From contig LR991653.1 of NCBI GenBank assembly GCA_905171695.1, forward strand, positions 276,258-340,257: a stretch of 64,000 nucleotides of DNA, given 5' to 3'. Source of the DNA: Candidatus Methanoperedentaceae archaeon GB37 (GTDB lineage: Archaea > Halobacteriota > Methanosarcinia > Methanosarcinales > EX4572-44). Every line of letters begins with the position of its first letter. The first letter of the stretch is position 1. The notes beneath the pieces were generated by a model. The model was not told where the DNA came from, searched no databases, and saw only the letters and a list, made by a program, of their open reading frames with translations. Made by a program: the position numbers and the translations under genes. This document shows, one piece after another, positions 1 to 7,618 of this stretch.

Positions 1-351
1 GCGGTCACCATAAAACACTTCTTCCAGATCGGTGATCGCCCAGTCGTAACAGTCCAGTACCCTTATGAGCGGATGGAGATAGCAGATGCGTTCAGGGGCC
101 TCCATGCAGTGAGCGAGGATCGGTGTATAGGGTGTGGCATCTGCGAGATGAACTGCCCAAACGGCTCAATACGGATAGTGAGACATAATAAATGGTATCC
201 GCAGGTCAATATTGGCCAGTGCATGTTCTGCGGTCTCTGTGTTGATACATGCCCGATGGATGCGATGGTGATGACGAAGAAGTATGAGCTTGCAACTCGC
301 AGCAAAGAGATGATGATATATAACCCGGACAGGCTGTTATTCAAGGAGTGA
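1..351 (+). CDS. fpoI: F420H2 dehydrogenase subunit FpoI (5'-truncated by window edge)
   Basis: Subunit of the membrane-bound F420H2:methanophenazine oxidoreductase, homologous to NuoI. It relays electrons through two [4Fe-4S] clusters between the F420H2-oxidising arm and the membrane arm. The frame is open from base 1, so the N-terminus lies outside the window. Two ferredoxin motifs are visible, CIGCGICEMNCP and CMFCGLCVDTCP, as expected for FpoI. It is followed 7 bases later by fpoJ1 in the same operon. The first in-frame ATG is at 73, but sequence upstream of it (ending VQYPYERM) is coding. Identity rests on the cluster motifs plus the order I-J-K-L-M-N-O. Confidence 0.93.
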   Translation, partial: AVTIKHFFQIGDRPVVTVQYPYERMEIADAFRGLHAVSEDRCIGCGICEMNCPNGSIRIVRHNKWYPQVNIGQCMFCGLCVDTCPMDAMVMTKKYELATRSKEMMIYNPDRLLFKE

Positions 352-358
352 CAAGATT

Positions 359-652
359 ATGTTAGACCCATTGAAGTTAATAGATTCATTAATTGTTGAA
401 CCAAGCTTAGACCTACTTGTATTCGCTGCAATCGCCTTGGCAGCAGCGTTCTCTTCATTCATGGTGGTGCAGTCAAAGAATATCGTTCACAGTGCCATCT
501 ATCTTGCAGGGATGATGATCGCCATTGCAGCGCTCTTCATCACATTGAATGCAGAGTTCCTTGCATCCATACAGGTACTGGTCTATGTTGGAGCAGTGAT
601 CATACTCGTGCTCTTCACGATAATGCTGACACGAAAGGAGGTCTTGGAATGA
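359..652 (+). CDS. fpoJ1: F420H2 dehydrogenase subunit FpoJ, N-terminal part (FpoJ1)
   Basis: NuoJ-like membrane subunit of the Fpo proton pump. The product is 97 residues with three hydrophobic segments (about 18-38, 44-62 and 68-90), including SIQVLVYVGAVIILVLF, which is typical of NuoJ/FpoJ transmembrane helix 3. Full-length NuoJ is about twice as long; here, as in Methanosarcina-type operons, the gene is split in two. The stop overlaps the start of the next gene (ATGA at 649-652), indicating translational coupling. The split therefore looks like the normal arrangement rather than damage. Confidence 0.9.
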   Translation: MLDPLKLIDSLIVEPSLDLLVFAAIALAAAFSSFMVVQSKNIVHSAIYLAGMMIAIAALFITLNAEFLASIQVLVYVGAVIILVLFTIMLTRKEVLE

Positions 653-891
653 GCACGATGGGTTTTGTCTCAAAGGGCATATCAGCCATAATCGCACTTG
701 CCTTTCTTGGCGTCTATGCCATCTCGGTCGTTGAGATACGCTTTGGAGAGCCGACTTATATCATGCTTTCGTCGATTGCAGATGCCATATTCAGGGATTT
801 CGTGCTCGCATTTGAAGTGCTTGCCATACTTCTCTTTGCAGCCCTGATCGGCGCGGTGTATCTTGCACGCAAGAATGGAGGTGATGCCTGA
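649..891 (+). CDS. fpoJ2: F420H2 dehydrogenase subunit FpoJ, C-terminal part (FpoJ2)
   Basis: Second half of the split NuoJ-like subunit: 80 residues with two membrane segments (about 10-28 and 52-72) ending in LIGAVYLARKNGGDA, which matches the last helix of NuoJ. It overlaps fpoJ1 by 4 bases and abuts fpoK directly (stop at 889-891, next ATG at 892). Function is inferred from position and hydropathy; the sequence is short, but the context is decisive. Confidence 0.88.
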   Translation: MSTMGFVSKGISAIIALAFLGVYAISVVEIRFGEPTYIMLSSIADAIFRDFVLAFEVLAILLFAALIGAVYLARKNGGDA

Positions 892-1194
892 ATGGTTCCA
901 CTCAACTATTATCTTCTTCTCTCTGGCGTACTCTTTGCCATCGGGATATACGGTATAATCTCACAGCGAAACGGCATCAGAATACTGATGTGTCTTGAGA
1001 TACTCCTGAACTCTGCAAACCTCAACCTAGTGGCTTTTGCAAGCTATCATGGCAACACCGCTGGACAGGTCTTTGCGCTATTCTCAATAGCTATTGCAGC
1101 AGCAGAAGCAGCTATCGGATTTGCGATACTGATAGCACTATTCAGGGTGAGAGACACGATCGATCTTCGTAACATTAACATCCTGAGGTGGTAA
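892..1194 (+). CDS. fpoK: F420H2 dehydrogenase subunit FpoK
   Basis: NuoK/MrpC-like membrane subunit of 100 residues, the normal family length, with three transmembrane helices. Conserved features are GIYGIISQRNGIRILMCLEI in helix 2, containing the membrane-buried glutamate of MCLEILLNSANLNLV, and the second glutamate in AAAEAAIGFAI of helix 3. Both acidic residues are needed for proton translocation in complex I relatives. It lies in the fpo operon between fpoJ2 and fpoL, overlapping the longest fpoL frame by 7 bases. Confidence 0.93.
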   Translation: MVPLNYYLLLSGVLFAIGIYGIISQRNGIRILMCLEILLNSANLNLVAFASYHGNTAGQVFALFSIAIAAAEAAIGFAILIALFRVRDTIDLRNINILRW

Positions 1195-1196
1195 AA

Positions 1197-3134
1197 GTGT
1201 TCCAGGACTTTGCATACCTGATCGTACTCTTGCCCATAATCTCCTTTGTGCTGACGCTCTTCTTCGGGAAGAAGCTTCCAGCAAACGGGGGAATTCTTGC
1301 AATACTCACGATATTCGCTGCATTCGTAATATCGGCAGGTACTCTCGCCGAGATATACCATGGTGGAGTGGTGGAGCAGTCATGGCACTGGTTTGCCTTC
1401 CTTGACTTCGGGATACTGATAGACCCACTTGCAGCAGCCATGCTATGTATGGTCTCCTTCGTAAGCTTCCTGATCCAGGTGTACTCGGTTGGATACATGG
1501 CTCATGACCCGGCAAAGCCGAGGTACTTTGCAGAGACCTCGCTATTTACAGCCGCCATGCTCGGAGTGGCACTATCAGATAACATACTCCAGTTCTTCAT
1601 GTTCTGGGAACTTGTGGGCTTATGCTCGTATCTCTTGATCGGATTCTGGTACCGCAAGCCCAGTGCAGCAGCCGCTGCAAAGAAGGCTTTCCTTGTGACA
1701 CGCGTTGGTGATGTGCTATTCCTCGCAGGAATAATCGTACTCTATCTGAACATCAGAGACTTCACCGTCCCGGACGGCGCATATCTTCTGCAGTTCCAGA
1801 CGATGTTTGCAGCGATCGAACACATACCACCAGCCCAGTTAACCATAATCACACTGCTCTTCTTCGGAGGTGCAGTGGGTAAGAGCGGGCAGTTCCCCTT
1901 ACACGTGTGGCTACCTGATGCAATGGAGGGGCCAACCACGGTCTCAGCACTCATCCATGCCGCTACCATGGTAACGGCAGGCGTCTATCTTGTAGCCCGT
2001 ACCTTCCCGATCTTCCTTGCTTCTCCTGACGCACTTATAGTGGTTGCATACATCGGCGGATTCACAGCACTCTTCGCAGCCACGATGGGGCTTGTGATGA
2101 ACGATATCAAACGAGTGCTTGCGTACTCGACCGTGAGCCAGCTTGGATACATGATGCTCGCACTTGGAACAGGTATAGTGGTTGGTGCAGAGGTCGTTGG
2201 CGTCTCACTATTCCACCTTATCAGCCATGCATTCTTCAAAGCACTCTTATTCCTCTGTGCAGGAAGCGTGATTCATGGTCTTGCACTTCAGGATCTGCGC
2301 CAGATGGGTGGAGCGCTTGGCAAGATGAAGATCACAGGTATAACGATGCTCATAGCATCCCTTGCACTCTCAGGCATACCACCGACTGCAGGGTTCTACA
2401 GTAAAGATGCAATAATCGAGGCAGCGTATTCGTACTGGGCACACACGGGTGACATAATACCCTATGCCTTTGGGATCATAGCAGCGCTTCTCACAAGTAT
2501 ATACATATTCAGATTATGGTTCATGACATTCACAGGAGAACCGAGAACGGATTATCATGCTCACGAGTCACCACCATCGATGACGGTGCCTCTGGTGATC
2601 CTTGCAGTGCTTGCACTCTTCTTCGGGCTTGCAGCGCACGGTGCCTTCAGTGGATTCCTTGAGCACACGTATTCAGAGCATCTGATAGAGGAGGCTGCAG
2701 AGATTGGAGGGCATCACCTCGCGACCGAACACGCACACCCACCAGCACTGCTTTTCTATATGCCGATAATCGTGGGCGTGCTTGGATTTGTGATCTCATG
2801 GCTAATATATAACAAGAGAGTCTTCAGGATGAGCAGCATAATATCGAAGAGAAATCCGATATACAGATTACTATTGAACCGATACTATCAGCATCAGATA
2901 TACACCGAGTTCGTGGCAATCACAATCGTCCACCGCGTTCTTGCGCTCCTTGGAGAGTTCATCGACCGCAGAATAATTGACGGAATCATCGATGGCATAA
3001 GCTGGATTCTGATCATGGTTGGAGAGGTCATCAGACGGATCCAGACAGGTGTGGTGCAGCACTATGCTGCCTTTGTGGTGATGGGTGTTGTCGCACTGAT
3101 GTTATTCTTATTCCATGGAGGAGGTATACTATGA
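1197..3134 (+). CDS. fpoL: F420H2 dehydrogenase subunit FpoL
   Basis: Large antiporter-like membrane subunit (NuoL/ND5 family), about 645 residues and 14-16 helices, pumping protons when F420H2 is oxidised. Family signatures include FFMFWELVGLCSYLLIGFW, VGKSGQFPLHVWLPDAMEGP with its key lysine, and SALIHAATMVTAGVYL. The C-terminal amphipathic arm is present from about residue 540. GTG at 1197 is preferred because a GAGGTGG ribosome site ends 5 bases upstream; an in-frame GTG at 1188 is inside that site and also overlaps fpoK. The stop at 3134 overlaps the fpoM ATG. Confidence 0.93.
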   Translation: MFQDFAYLIVLLPIISFVLTLFFGKKLPANGGILAILTIFAAFVISAGTLAEIYHGGVVEQSWHWFAFLDFGILIDPLAAAMLCMVSFVSFLIQVYSVGYMAHDPAKPRYFAETSLFTAAMLGVALSDNILQFFMFWELVGLCSYLLIGFWYRKPSAAAAAKKAFLVTRVGDVLFLAGIIVLYLNIRDFTVPDGAYLLQFQTMFAAIEHIPPAQLTIITLLFFGGAVGKSGQFPLHVWLPDAMEGPTTVSALIHAATMVTAGVYLVARTFPIFLASPDALIVVAYIGGFTALFAATMGLVMNDIKRVLAYSTVSQLGYMMLALGTGIVVGAEVVGVSLFHLISHAFFKALLFLCAGSVIHGLALQDLRQMGGALGKMKITGITMLIASLALSGIPPTAGFYSKDAIIEAAYSYWAHTGDIIPYAFGIIAALLTSIYIFRLWFMTFTGEPRTDYHAHESPPSMTVPLVILAVLALFFGLAAHGAFSGFLEHTYSEHLIEEAAEIGGHHLATEHAHPPALLFYMPIIVGVLGFVISWLIYNKRVFRMSSIISKRNPIYRLLLNRYYQHQIYTEFVAITIVHRVLALLGEFIDRRIIDGIIDGISWILIMVGEVIRRIQTGVVQHYAAFVVMGVVALMLFLFHGGGIL

Positions 3135-4612
3135 GTCTACCACTCTTATCCTTGATGATGCTGATACCACTCGTGGGTGCGATCATATCATTCATATCAA
3201 GAACGAGAAACCAGGCACGGATCACTGCAATAATCGCGTCTATCATACCGCTCATAATAACAATCAAGATGTACCTGCAGGTGGACCCGTCCACGATGTG
3301 GGTCGTTGAAACCTATGACTGGATTCCGCAGCTCGGTATCACCTACAAGCTGGGCGTGGACGGCATCAGTATGCCGCTCATTCTCCTGGCAAACATCGTG
3401 GTCCCATTAACCATCATCTTTGCACTGGGCGAGACCAAGCAGACAAGCAGCTTCTACGGATTACTCCTCCTCGAACAGGTGGGTGTAATCGGAGTATTCT
3501 CATCACTCGACTTCTTCCTCTTCTACATCTTCTGGGAGATCACACTCGTTCCGATGTACTTCCTGATAAGCATCTGGGGCGGACCCCGCAAAGACTATGC
3601 AGCAATCAAGTTCTTCATATACACCCACATCGCAAGCCTTGTGATGCTCCTTGCAATCTTCGCACTCTACTTCATCGCATGGGCACAGACAGGGTATCCG
3701 AGCTTTGACATACTCCACCTCCTCAAAGAGTATCCAAGCTTCAGCCCTGTTGTGAAAGACGTGATATTCTTCGCACTCCTATTCGGATTCATCGTGAAGA
3801 TGCCAGCCGTGCCATTCCACACGTGGCTCCCTGACGCACACGTTGAAGCGCCGACCGCGGGCAGTGTCATCCTAGCAGCCCTCCTCCTCAAGATGGGCGG
3901 ATACGGCTTATTCAGGGTGATGATGCCAATGCTTCCAGAGACCACAAACACCTCGCTTGTGATCACAGTGATTGCAATAATCGGCGTTGTGAGCATCGTG
4001 TATGGAGCTTTCCTCGCTCTCGCACAGAAGGATCTGAAGAAGATGGTTGCATATTCGAGTGTGAGCCACATGGGCTATGTCACGCTTGGATTTGCAAGCC
4101 TCGTGCCATTATCTCTGACAGGTGCCATGTACCAGCAGTTCTCACACGGACTGATCACATGCATACTCTTCATGTCGTGTGGAGTGATACAGCACAGTGC
4201 CCACACAAGGATCATAGATGACCTCGGGGGGCTTGTGCAGAAGATGCCAAAGCTCACCTTCCTCATGCTCGGTGGATTCCTCGCATCCCTCGGGCTCCCA
4301 GGGATGAGCGGGTTTATAGCAGAGTTCACAGTGCTCACAGGAGCGATCACAACACTCTTCATCTACGTCCTGATAACAGTATTCGGAGGTATCGCGGTAA
4401 CAGCAGGTTATCACCTCTGGGCAATGCAGCGTGCAATGTTCGGCGTATTCAATGAAAAACTGGGGCACATTCACGATCTGGCAGGTTACGAGATGCTCTC
4501 AATGGCAGTACTACTATTGCTTGTGATATTCTTCGGAGTGAATCCTGACCCGGTCTGGAACTTTATGCAAGCAGGTGCTAACACACTCCTTGCGGGGGTG
4601 CATATAATATGA
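3131..4612 (+). CDS. fpoM: F420H2 dehydrogenase subunit FpoM
   Basis: NuoM/ND4-like proton-pumping subunit of 493 residues, the usual length. Visible signatures are LFYIFWEITLVPMYFLI (conserved Glu of helix 5), KMPAVPFHTWLPDAHVEAPT (conserved Lys of helix 7) and AYSSVSHMGYVTLG. The start ATG at 3131 overlaps the fpoL stop and is preceded by a good GGAGG site at about 3118. The stop overlaps the fpoN ATG at 4609, so L, M and N are translationally coupled. Confidence 0.94.
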   Translation: MSLPLLSLMMLIPLVGAIISFISRTRNQARITAIIASIIPLIITIKMYLQVDPSTMWVVETYDWIPQLGITYKLGVDGISMPLILLANIVVPLTIIFALGETKQTSSFYGLLLLEQVGVIGVFSSLDFFLFYIFWEITLVPMYFLISIWGGPRKDYAAIKFFIYTHIASLVMLLAIFALYFIAWAQTGYPSFDILHLLKEYPSFSPVVKDVIFFALLFGFIVKMPAVPFHTWLPDAHVEAPTAGSVILAALLLKMGGYGLFRVMMPMLPETTNTSLVITVIAIIGVVSIVYGAFLALAQKDLKKMVAYSSVSHMGYVTLGFASLVPLSLTGAMYQQFSHGLITCILFMSCGVIQHSAHTRIIDDLGGLVQKMPKLTFLMLGGFLASLGLPGMSGFIAEFTVLTGAITTLFIYVLITVFGGIAVTAGYHLWAMQRAMFGVFNEKLGHIHDLAGYEMLSMAVLLLLVIFFGVNPDPVWNFMQAGANTLLAGVHII

Positions 4613-6078
4613 ACTGTCTAAACTACCCATATCTTACACCCGAATTGATCGTTGTGATCATGGGACTGGTCGTGGTATTCCTTGGTCTCTTCATACCAAC
4701 CCGTTTCAAGAAAGGGCTTGGATGCATCACCGGGCTGACACTCATAGTAGCCATCGCAGATATACTCAGAACTGGCGTCTTATGGGAGAGCCAGAGGGTT
4801 GCTACATACTTCTACGATGCATACACCATAGACCCGTTCTCACAGTTCTTCAAACTGGTCTTCCTCGCAGTCTCGTTCATCGTAGTGATAGCATCCATAC
4901 GACGCTACAGAGAAGACAGTTATCAAGACGAGTACTACGGGCTCCTGCTCTTTGCAACACTCGGAATGATGGTCGTTGCCTCGGCAAACGACCTCCTAAC
5001 GCTCTTCATCGGATTCGAACTTGCAAGCATGTCAACATACGCGCTTGCAGGCTTTAACAAGACCAACCCAAAATCAGTGGAAGCCGCGATGAAGTACTAT
5101 GTCATAGGCAGCATCTCATCAGCAATACTCCTCTTCGGATTCTCACTCCTCTACGGCGCAACAGGAACCACAAACCTCGAAGCAATATCAGCATACATAG
5201 GAGCAAACGGGCTCGCATCCACAACCGGGATTGCAATCCTCATATTCCTCATTGCAGGCTTCACATTCAAGATGGCTCTCGTGCCATTCCACATGTGGGC
5301 ACCTGACACATACGAGGGCTCGCCCACACTGGTCTCAGCACTGCTTGCAGCAGGCTCCAAGAAGATGGGCTTTGCAGCAGCATTCAAGGTCTTCCTCGTT
5401 GCACTCATAGCATTGAAACTCGACATGCAGAACGTCTTCTTCATACTTGCAATAATAACGATGACATACGGCAACCTGGTGGCAATCTCACAGAAGAGCA
5501 TCAAGCGCATGCTCGCATACTCCTCTGTGGCACAGGCAGGTTATATCTCAATGGCACTCGTCATAATGACGCCACTTGCGATGAGCGCAGGAATACTCTA
5601 TGTACTGAGTCATGCATTCATGAAGACAGGAGCCTTTATAGCCACTGGTGCTGTCGTATACATGCTCACACAGGAGAAGAAAGACCTCCCAGACGCCGAT
5701 TATATCGATAACTTTGCAGGACTCTCAAAGCGTGCTCCACTGACAGCCTTTGCGATGATGATATTCGTCTTCGCACTCGCAGGGATACCGCCAACAGCAG
5801 GATTCGTGAGCAAGTTCGTCCTCTTCTCATCAGCCATACACGCAGGATACATCACACTCGTCGTGGTCGCCATACTCAACAGCGCACTCTCACTCTACTA
5901 CTATGCAAGGCTTGTGAAATACATGTACGTGCTCCCACCGGCAGGCGAGAGACTGAGAGAACCACGCGCATACCTACTTGCAATGCTTGTCGCAGTCATC
6001 ATAGTCATAGCGATAGGCGTCTACCCGGCACCATTCCTACAATGGGCGATGAACGCAGCAGTAACTATAGGATTATGA
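4609..6078 (+). CDS. fpoN: F420H2 dehydrogenase subunit FpoN
   Basis: NuoN/ND2-like antiporter subunit of 489 residues. Conserved elements include LFIGFELASMSTYAL (helix 5 Glu), FKMALVPFHMWAPDTYEGSP (helix 7 Lys) and AYSSVAQAGYISMAL. It completes the three antiporter modules L-M-N of the membrane arm. The ATG overlaps the fpoM stop by 4 bases. fpoO follows after 13 bases with its own GAGGTG site. Confidence 0.94.
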   Translation: MNCLNYPYLTPELIVVIMGLVVVFLGLFIPTRFKKGLGCITGLTLIVAIADILRTGVLWESQRVATYFYDAYTIDPFSQFFKLVFLAVSFIVVIASIRRYREDSYQDEYYGLLLFATLGMMVVASANDLLTLFIGFELASMSTYALAGFNKTNPKSVEAAMKYYVIGSISSAILLFGFSLLYGATGTTNLEAISAYIGANGLASTTGIAILIFLIAGFTFKMALVPFHMWAPDTYEGSPTLVSALLAAGSKKMGFAAAFKVFLVALIALKLDMQNVFFILAIITMTYGNLVAISQKSIKRMLAYSSVAQAGYISMALVIMTPLAMSAGILYVLSHAFMKTGAFIATGAVVYMLTQEKKDLPDADYIDNFAGLSKRAPLTAFAMMIFVFALAGIPPTAGFVSKFVLFSSAIHAGYITLVVVAILNSALSLYYYARLVKYMYVLPPAGERLREPRAYLLAMLVAVIIVIAIGVYPAPFLQWAMNAAVTIGL

Positions 6079-6091
6079 GGTGAATAGAATA

Positions 6092-6436
6092 ATGGCAGAT
6101 TGCGACCTATGCGGCGTAAGCAGACCGACACTATGCCCAGTGAAAGTATTCATGCCAAGGTTCAGAAGGACATACCCAACAGGAACATGGAAAGGGCTCT
6201 GCGAATCATGCACAGCCCACCTACACGAAGCAAACGAAGCGCGCGAACCAGTCACGGCAAAGAAGTGCGACCTATGCGGGAAGAGAGACGTGCCACTCTA
6301 CAGAGCAACGATCACCGTACCGAACTTTGAAGAGCCATACTATACAGAAGAGACAAGGCACATCTGCGAGGCATGCCTGACCGCAACAGAAGAAGTCTAT
6401 AAGAAACACGAAGAACGCATACTGGGAGAAGACTAA
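6092..6436 (+). CDS. fpoO: F420H2 dehydrogenase subunit FpoO
   Basis: Small soluble iron-sulfur-type subunit found with Fpo complexes of Methanosarcinales relatives; 114 residues from the ATG at 6092. It has two similar halves, each with cysteine pairs: CDLCG near residue 4, CESC near 41, CDLCG near 61 and CEAC near 95. The ATG at 6092 is preferred to the GTG at 6080 because a GAGGTG ribosome site at 6077-6082 sits 9 bases upstream. The 3' part (6268-6428) recurs as a degenerate copy at 12968-13129, beyond the cassette array. Confident by motif and operon position. Confidence 0.9.
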   Translation: MADCDLCGVSRPTLCPVKVFMPRFRRTYPTGTWKGLCESCTAHLHEANEAREPVTAKKCDLCGKRDVPLYRATITVPNFEEPYYTEETRHICEACLTATEEVYKKHEERILGED

Positions 6437-6517
6437 CACCCCTCTCTATTGAAAAGATCCTCAAGAAAACTAAGAATACTCTGGATCCAAACAAAAAGAG
6501 ATGACAAGTAAAAGAGG

Positions 6518-6563
6518 AGTTCGGATATAATGCTAATTAGGAGTGATATCCGAACTAAGTTCG
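6518..6563. repeat. Nested inverted repeats downstream of fpoO
   Basis: An 11-bp perfect inverted repeat (6518-6528 and 6546-6556) encloses a 17-base spacer that itself contains CTAATTAG. It is followed immediately by a second dyad, CGAACTAAGTTCG (6551-6563), and then by GTATATAAC. It could be an operator, a terminator hairpin for fpo, or the recombination/promoter end of the cassette array that starts here. Nothing else is recognisable in 6437-6651 apart from a purine-rich ribosome site before 6652. Confidence 0.5.
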
Positions 6564-6651
6564 TATATAACAAGATAAGCAAAAATCGGGCTCCATGATT
6601 GCAGTGAAATGTATACATTTATGTTGATGAGTAGTAAGGGGGTAGATAAAC

Positions 6652-7056
6652 ATGAGGGGAGATTGGACTGAAGGAAAGGATGGAAGAAAGGTGTTTATAC
6701 CAGCTGATTGGGATTGGACTGAAGGTAGAGATGGAAGAAGGGTCCCTATTCCACCAGGATGGGACTGGACTGAAGGTAGATGTGGAAGACGAATACCAAT
6801 ACCTCCTGGTTGGGATTGGACAGAGGGACGCGATGGTCATAGGATCCCAATCCCTCCAGGATGGGACTGGACTGAAGGAAGGGATGGGAGAAGAGTACCT
6901 ATTCCTCCTGGAGGAGATTGGACTGAAGGAAAGGATGGAAGAAGAATAATCATTGGTGGAAATAATATAGTGAAGGTAGGAAATTACATTGTTATTCTCA
7001 CAGGAGAGAATATGATAATTACTGGCCCAGAAGGAAGTGTAACGATTGAACTATAA
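6652..7056 (+). CDS. 17-residue tandem-repeat protein, unknown function
   Basis: Not a family I recognise. The 134-residue protein begins with six back-to-back 17-residue units of consensus DWTEGRDGRRVPIPPGW (51-base period, residues 4-105). A 29-residue tail of alternating hydrophobic residues (IVKVGNYIVILTGENMIIT) looks like short beta strands. There is no signal peptide or membrane segment. The units differ at synonymous and a few non-synonymous sites, so they are not a fresh duplication. A GGGGGT ribosome site precedes the ATG by 8 bases. The gene is the only one in the first cassette of the array, ending at the attC-like hairpin 7143-7227. Repeated Trp, Gly and Pro suggest an extended or beta-rich fold; any binding role is a guess. 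Confidence 0.75.
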   Translation: MRGDWTEGKDGRKVFIPADWDWTEGRDGRRVPIPPGWDWTEGRCGRRIPIPPGWDWTEGRDGHRIPIPPGWDWTEGRDGRRVPIPPGGDWTEGKDGRRIIIGGNNIVKVGNYIVILTGENMIITGPEGSVTIEL

Positions 7057-7142
7057 AATAAAAATTATGAAAATTTTGATGATTATGCCACTGCTCCGCC
7101 GACTCTACGGCAACTTCGTGCCTTGCCTCGCTCCGCTCGGTC

Positions 7143-7227
7143 ACTTAACATGAGGATATGTGGCTTCGCCTTTGGCTACGCCAAAACTTCGCAGTGCAAA
7201 ACTTCACATATCCCCAGAACGTTATCT
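7143..7227 (+). other. attC-like integron recombination site 1
   Basis: R'' box ACTTAAC at 7143-7149, then arm GGATATGTG (7154-7162) and its exact complement CACATATCC (7205-7213), ending with R' box GTTATCT (7221-7227). A GC-rich central spacer lies between the arms. The cut point G|TT would fall between 7221 and 7222. A 31-base block (7179-7209) recurs identically on the opposite strand at 43909-43939. The upstream GC-rich stretch 7085-7142 is non-coding and may belong to an older site. Confidence 0.75.
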
Positions 7228-7291
7228 GCAAGCTTAAAGAGAATGATGAGGAACATTAAAGCAAATCATGGAGGAGGAAGGTTTGGAAGAA

Positions 7292-7618
7292 ATGAATAAC
7301 AAATTGAAAATTTTTATTAGTTATTCACACGATGATGAAAAACCTTTTATTGAGGAGTTTAGAAAACATCTTGCTCCCTTGAAAGATAAAGGGTTAGTTG
7401 AAGAATGGTATGATAGGATGATATTGCCCGGTGAAAATTACCAAAGCAAAATCGATTATAATTTAGAAGATGCAGATATTATTTGTTTGTTTATTTCCGC
7501 TAATTTTTTAGATTCGCCAAGCTGTAAAAAAGAAAAGAAAAAAGCGATAGAATTACAAAATAAAAAAAGGAACTCAAGTTATTCCAATTATTTTATCCCC
7601 TTGCGGGTGGGAAGATGA
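7292..7618 (+). CDS. TIR domain, N-terminal part of a frameshifted TIR-NTPase
   Basis: A TIR domain (KIFISYSHDDE at its start, then EEWYDRMILPGENY). Next comes FLDSPSCKKE, where the glutamate after the cysteine matches the catalytic Glu of NAD-cleaving TIR domains. ATG 7292 is preferred because GGAGGAAGG at 7271-7280 sits upstream; an in-frame ATG also exists at 7268. The frame breaks at an A7 run (7562-7568). One base less would join it to the frame that continues GTQVIPIILSPCGWEDD, the normal TIR C-terminus, and then the NTPase. It is first in cassette 2 (7222-9959). Likely originally an antiviral TIR-STAND protein; the break may be real, programmed or an assembly error. Confidence 0.8.
   Translation: MNNKLKIFISYSHDDEKPFIEEFRKHLAPLKDKGLVEEWYDRMILPGENYQSKIDYNLEDADIICLFISANFLDSPSCKKEKKKAIELQNKKRNSSYSNYFIPLRVGR

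Noticed and set aside
4722..5057. Long plus-strand frame inside fpoN
   Set aside because: Shadow frame of a gene with clear FpoN motifs; no ribosome site or homology.
6661..6960. 51-base tandem repeats as a CRISPR array
   Set aside because: The units are contiguous, have no unique spacers, and keep one open frame with a ribosome site; they are coding repeats.
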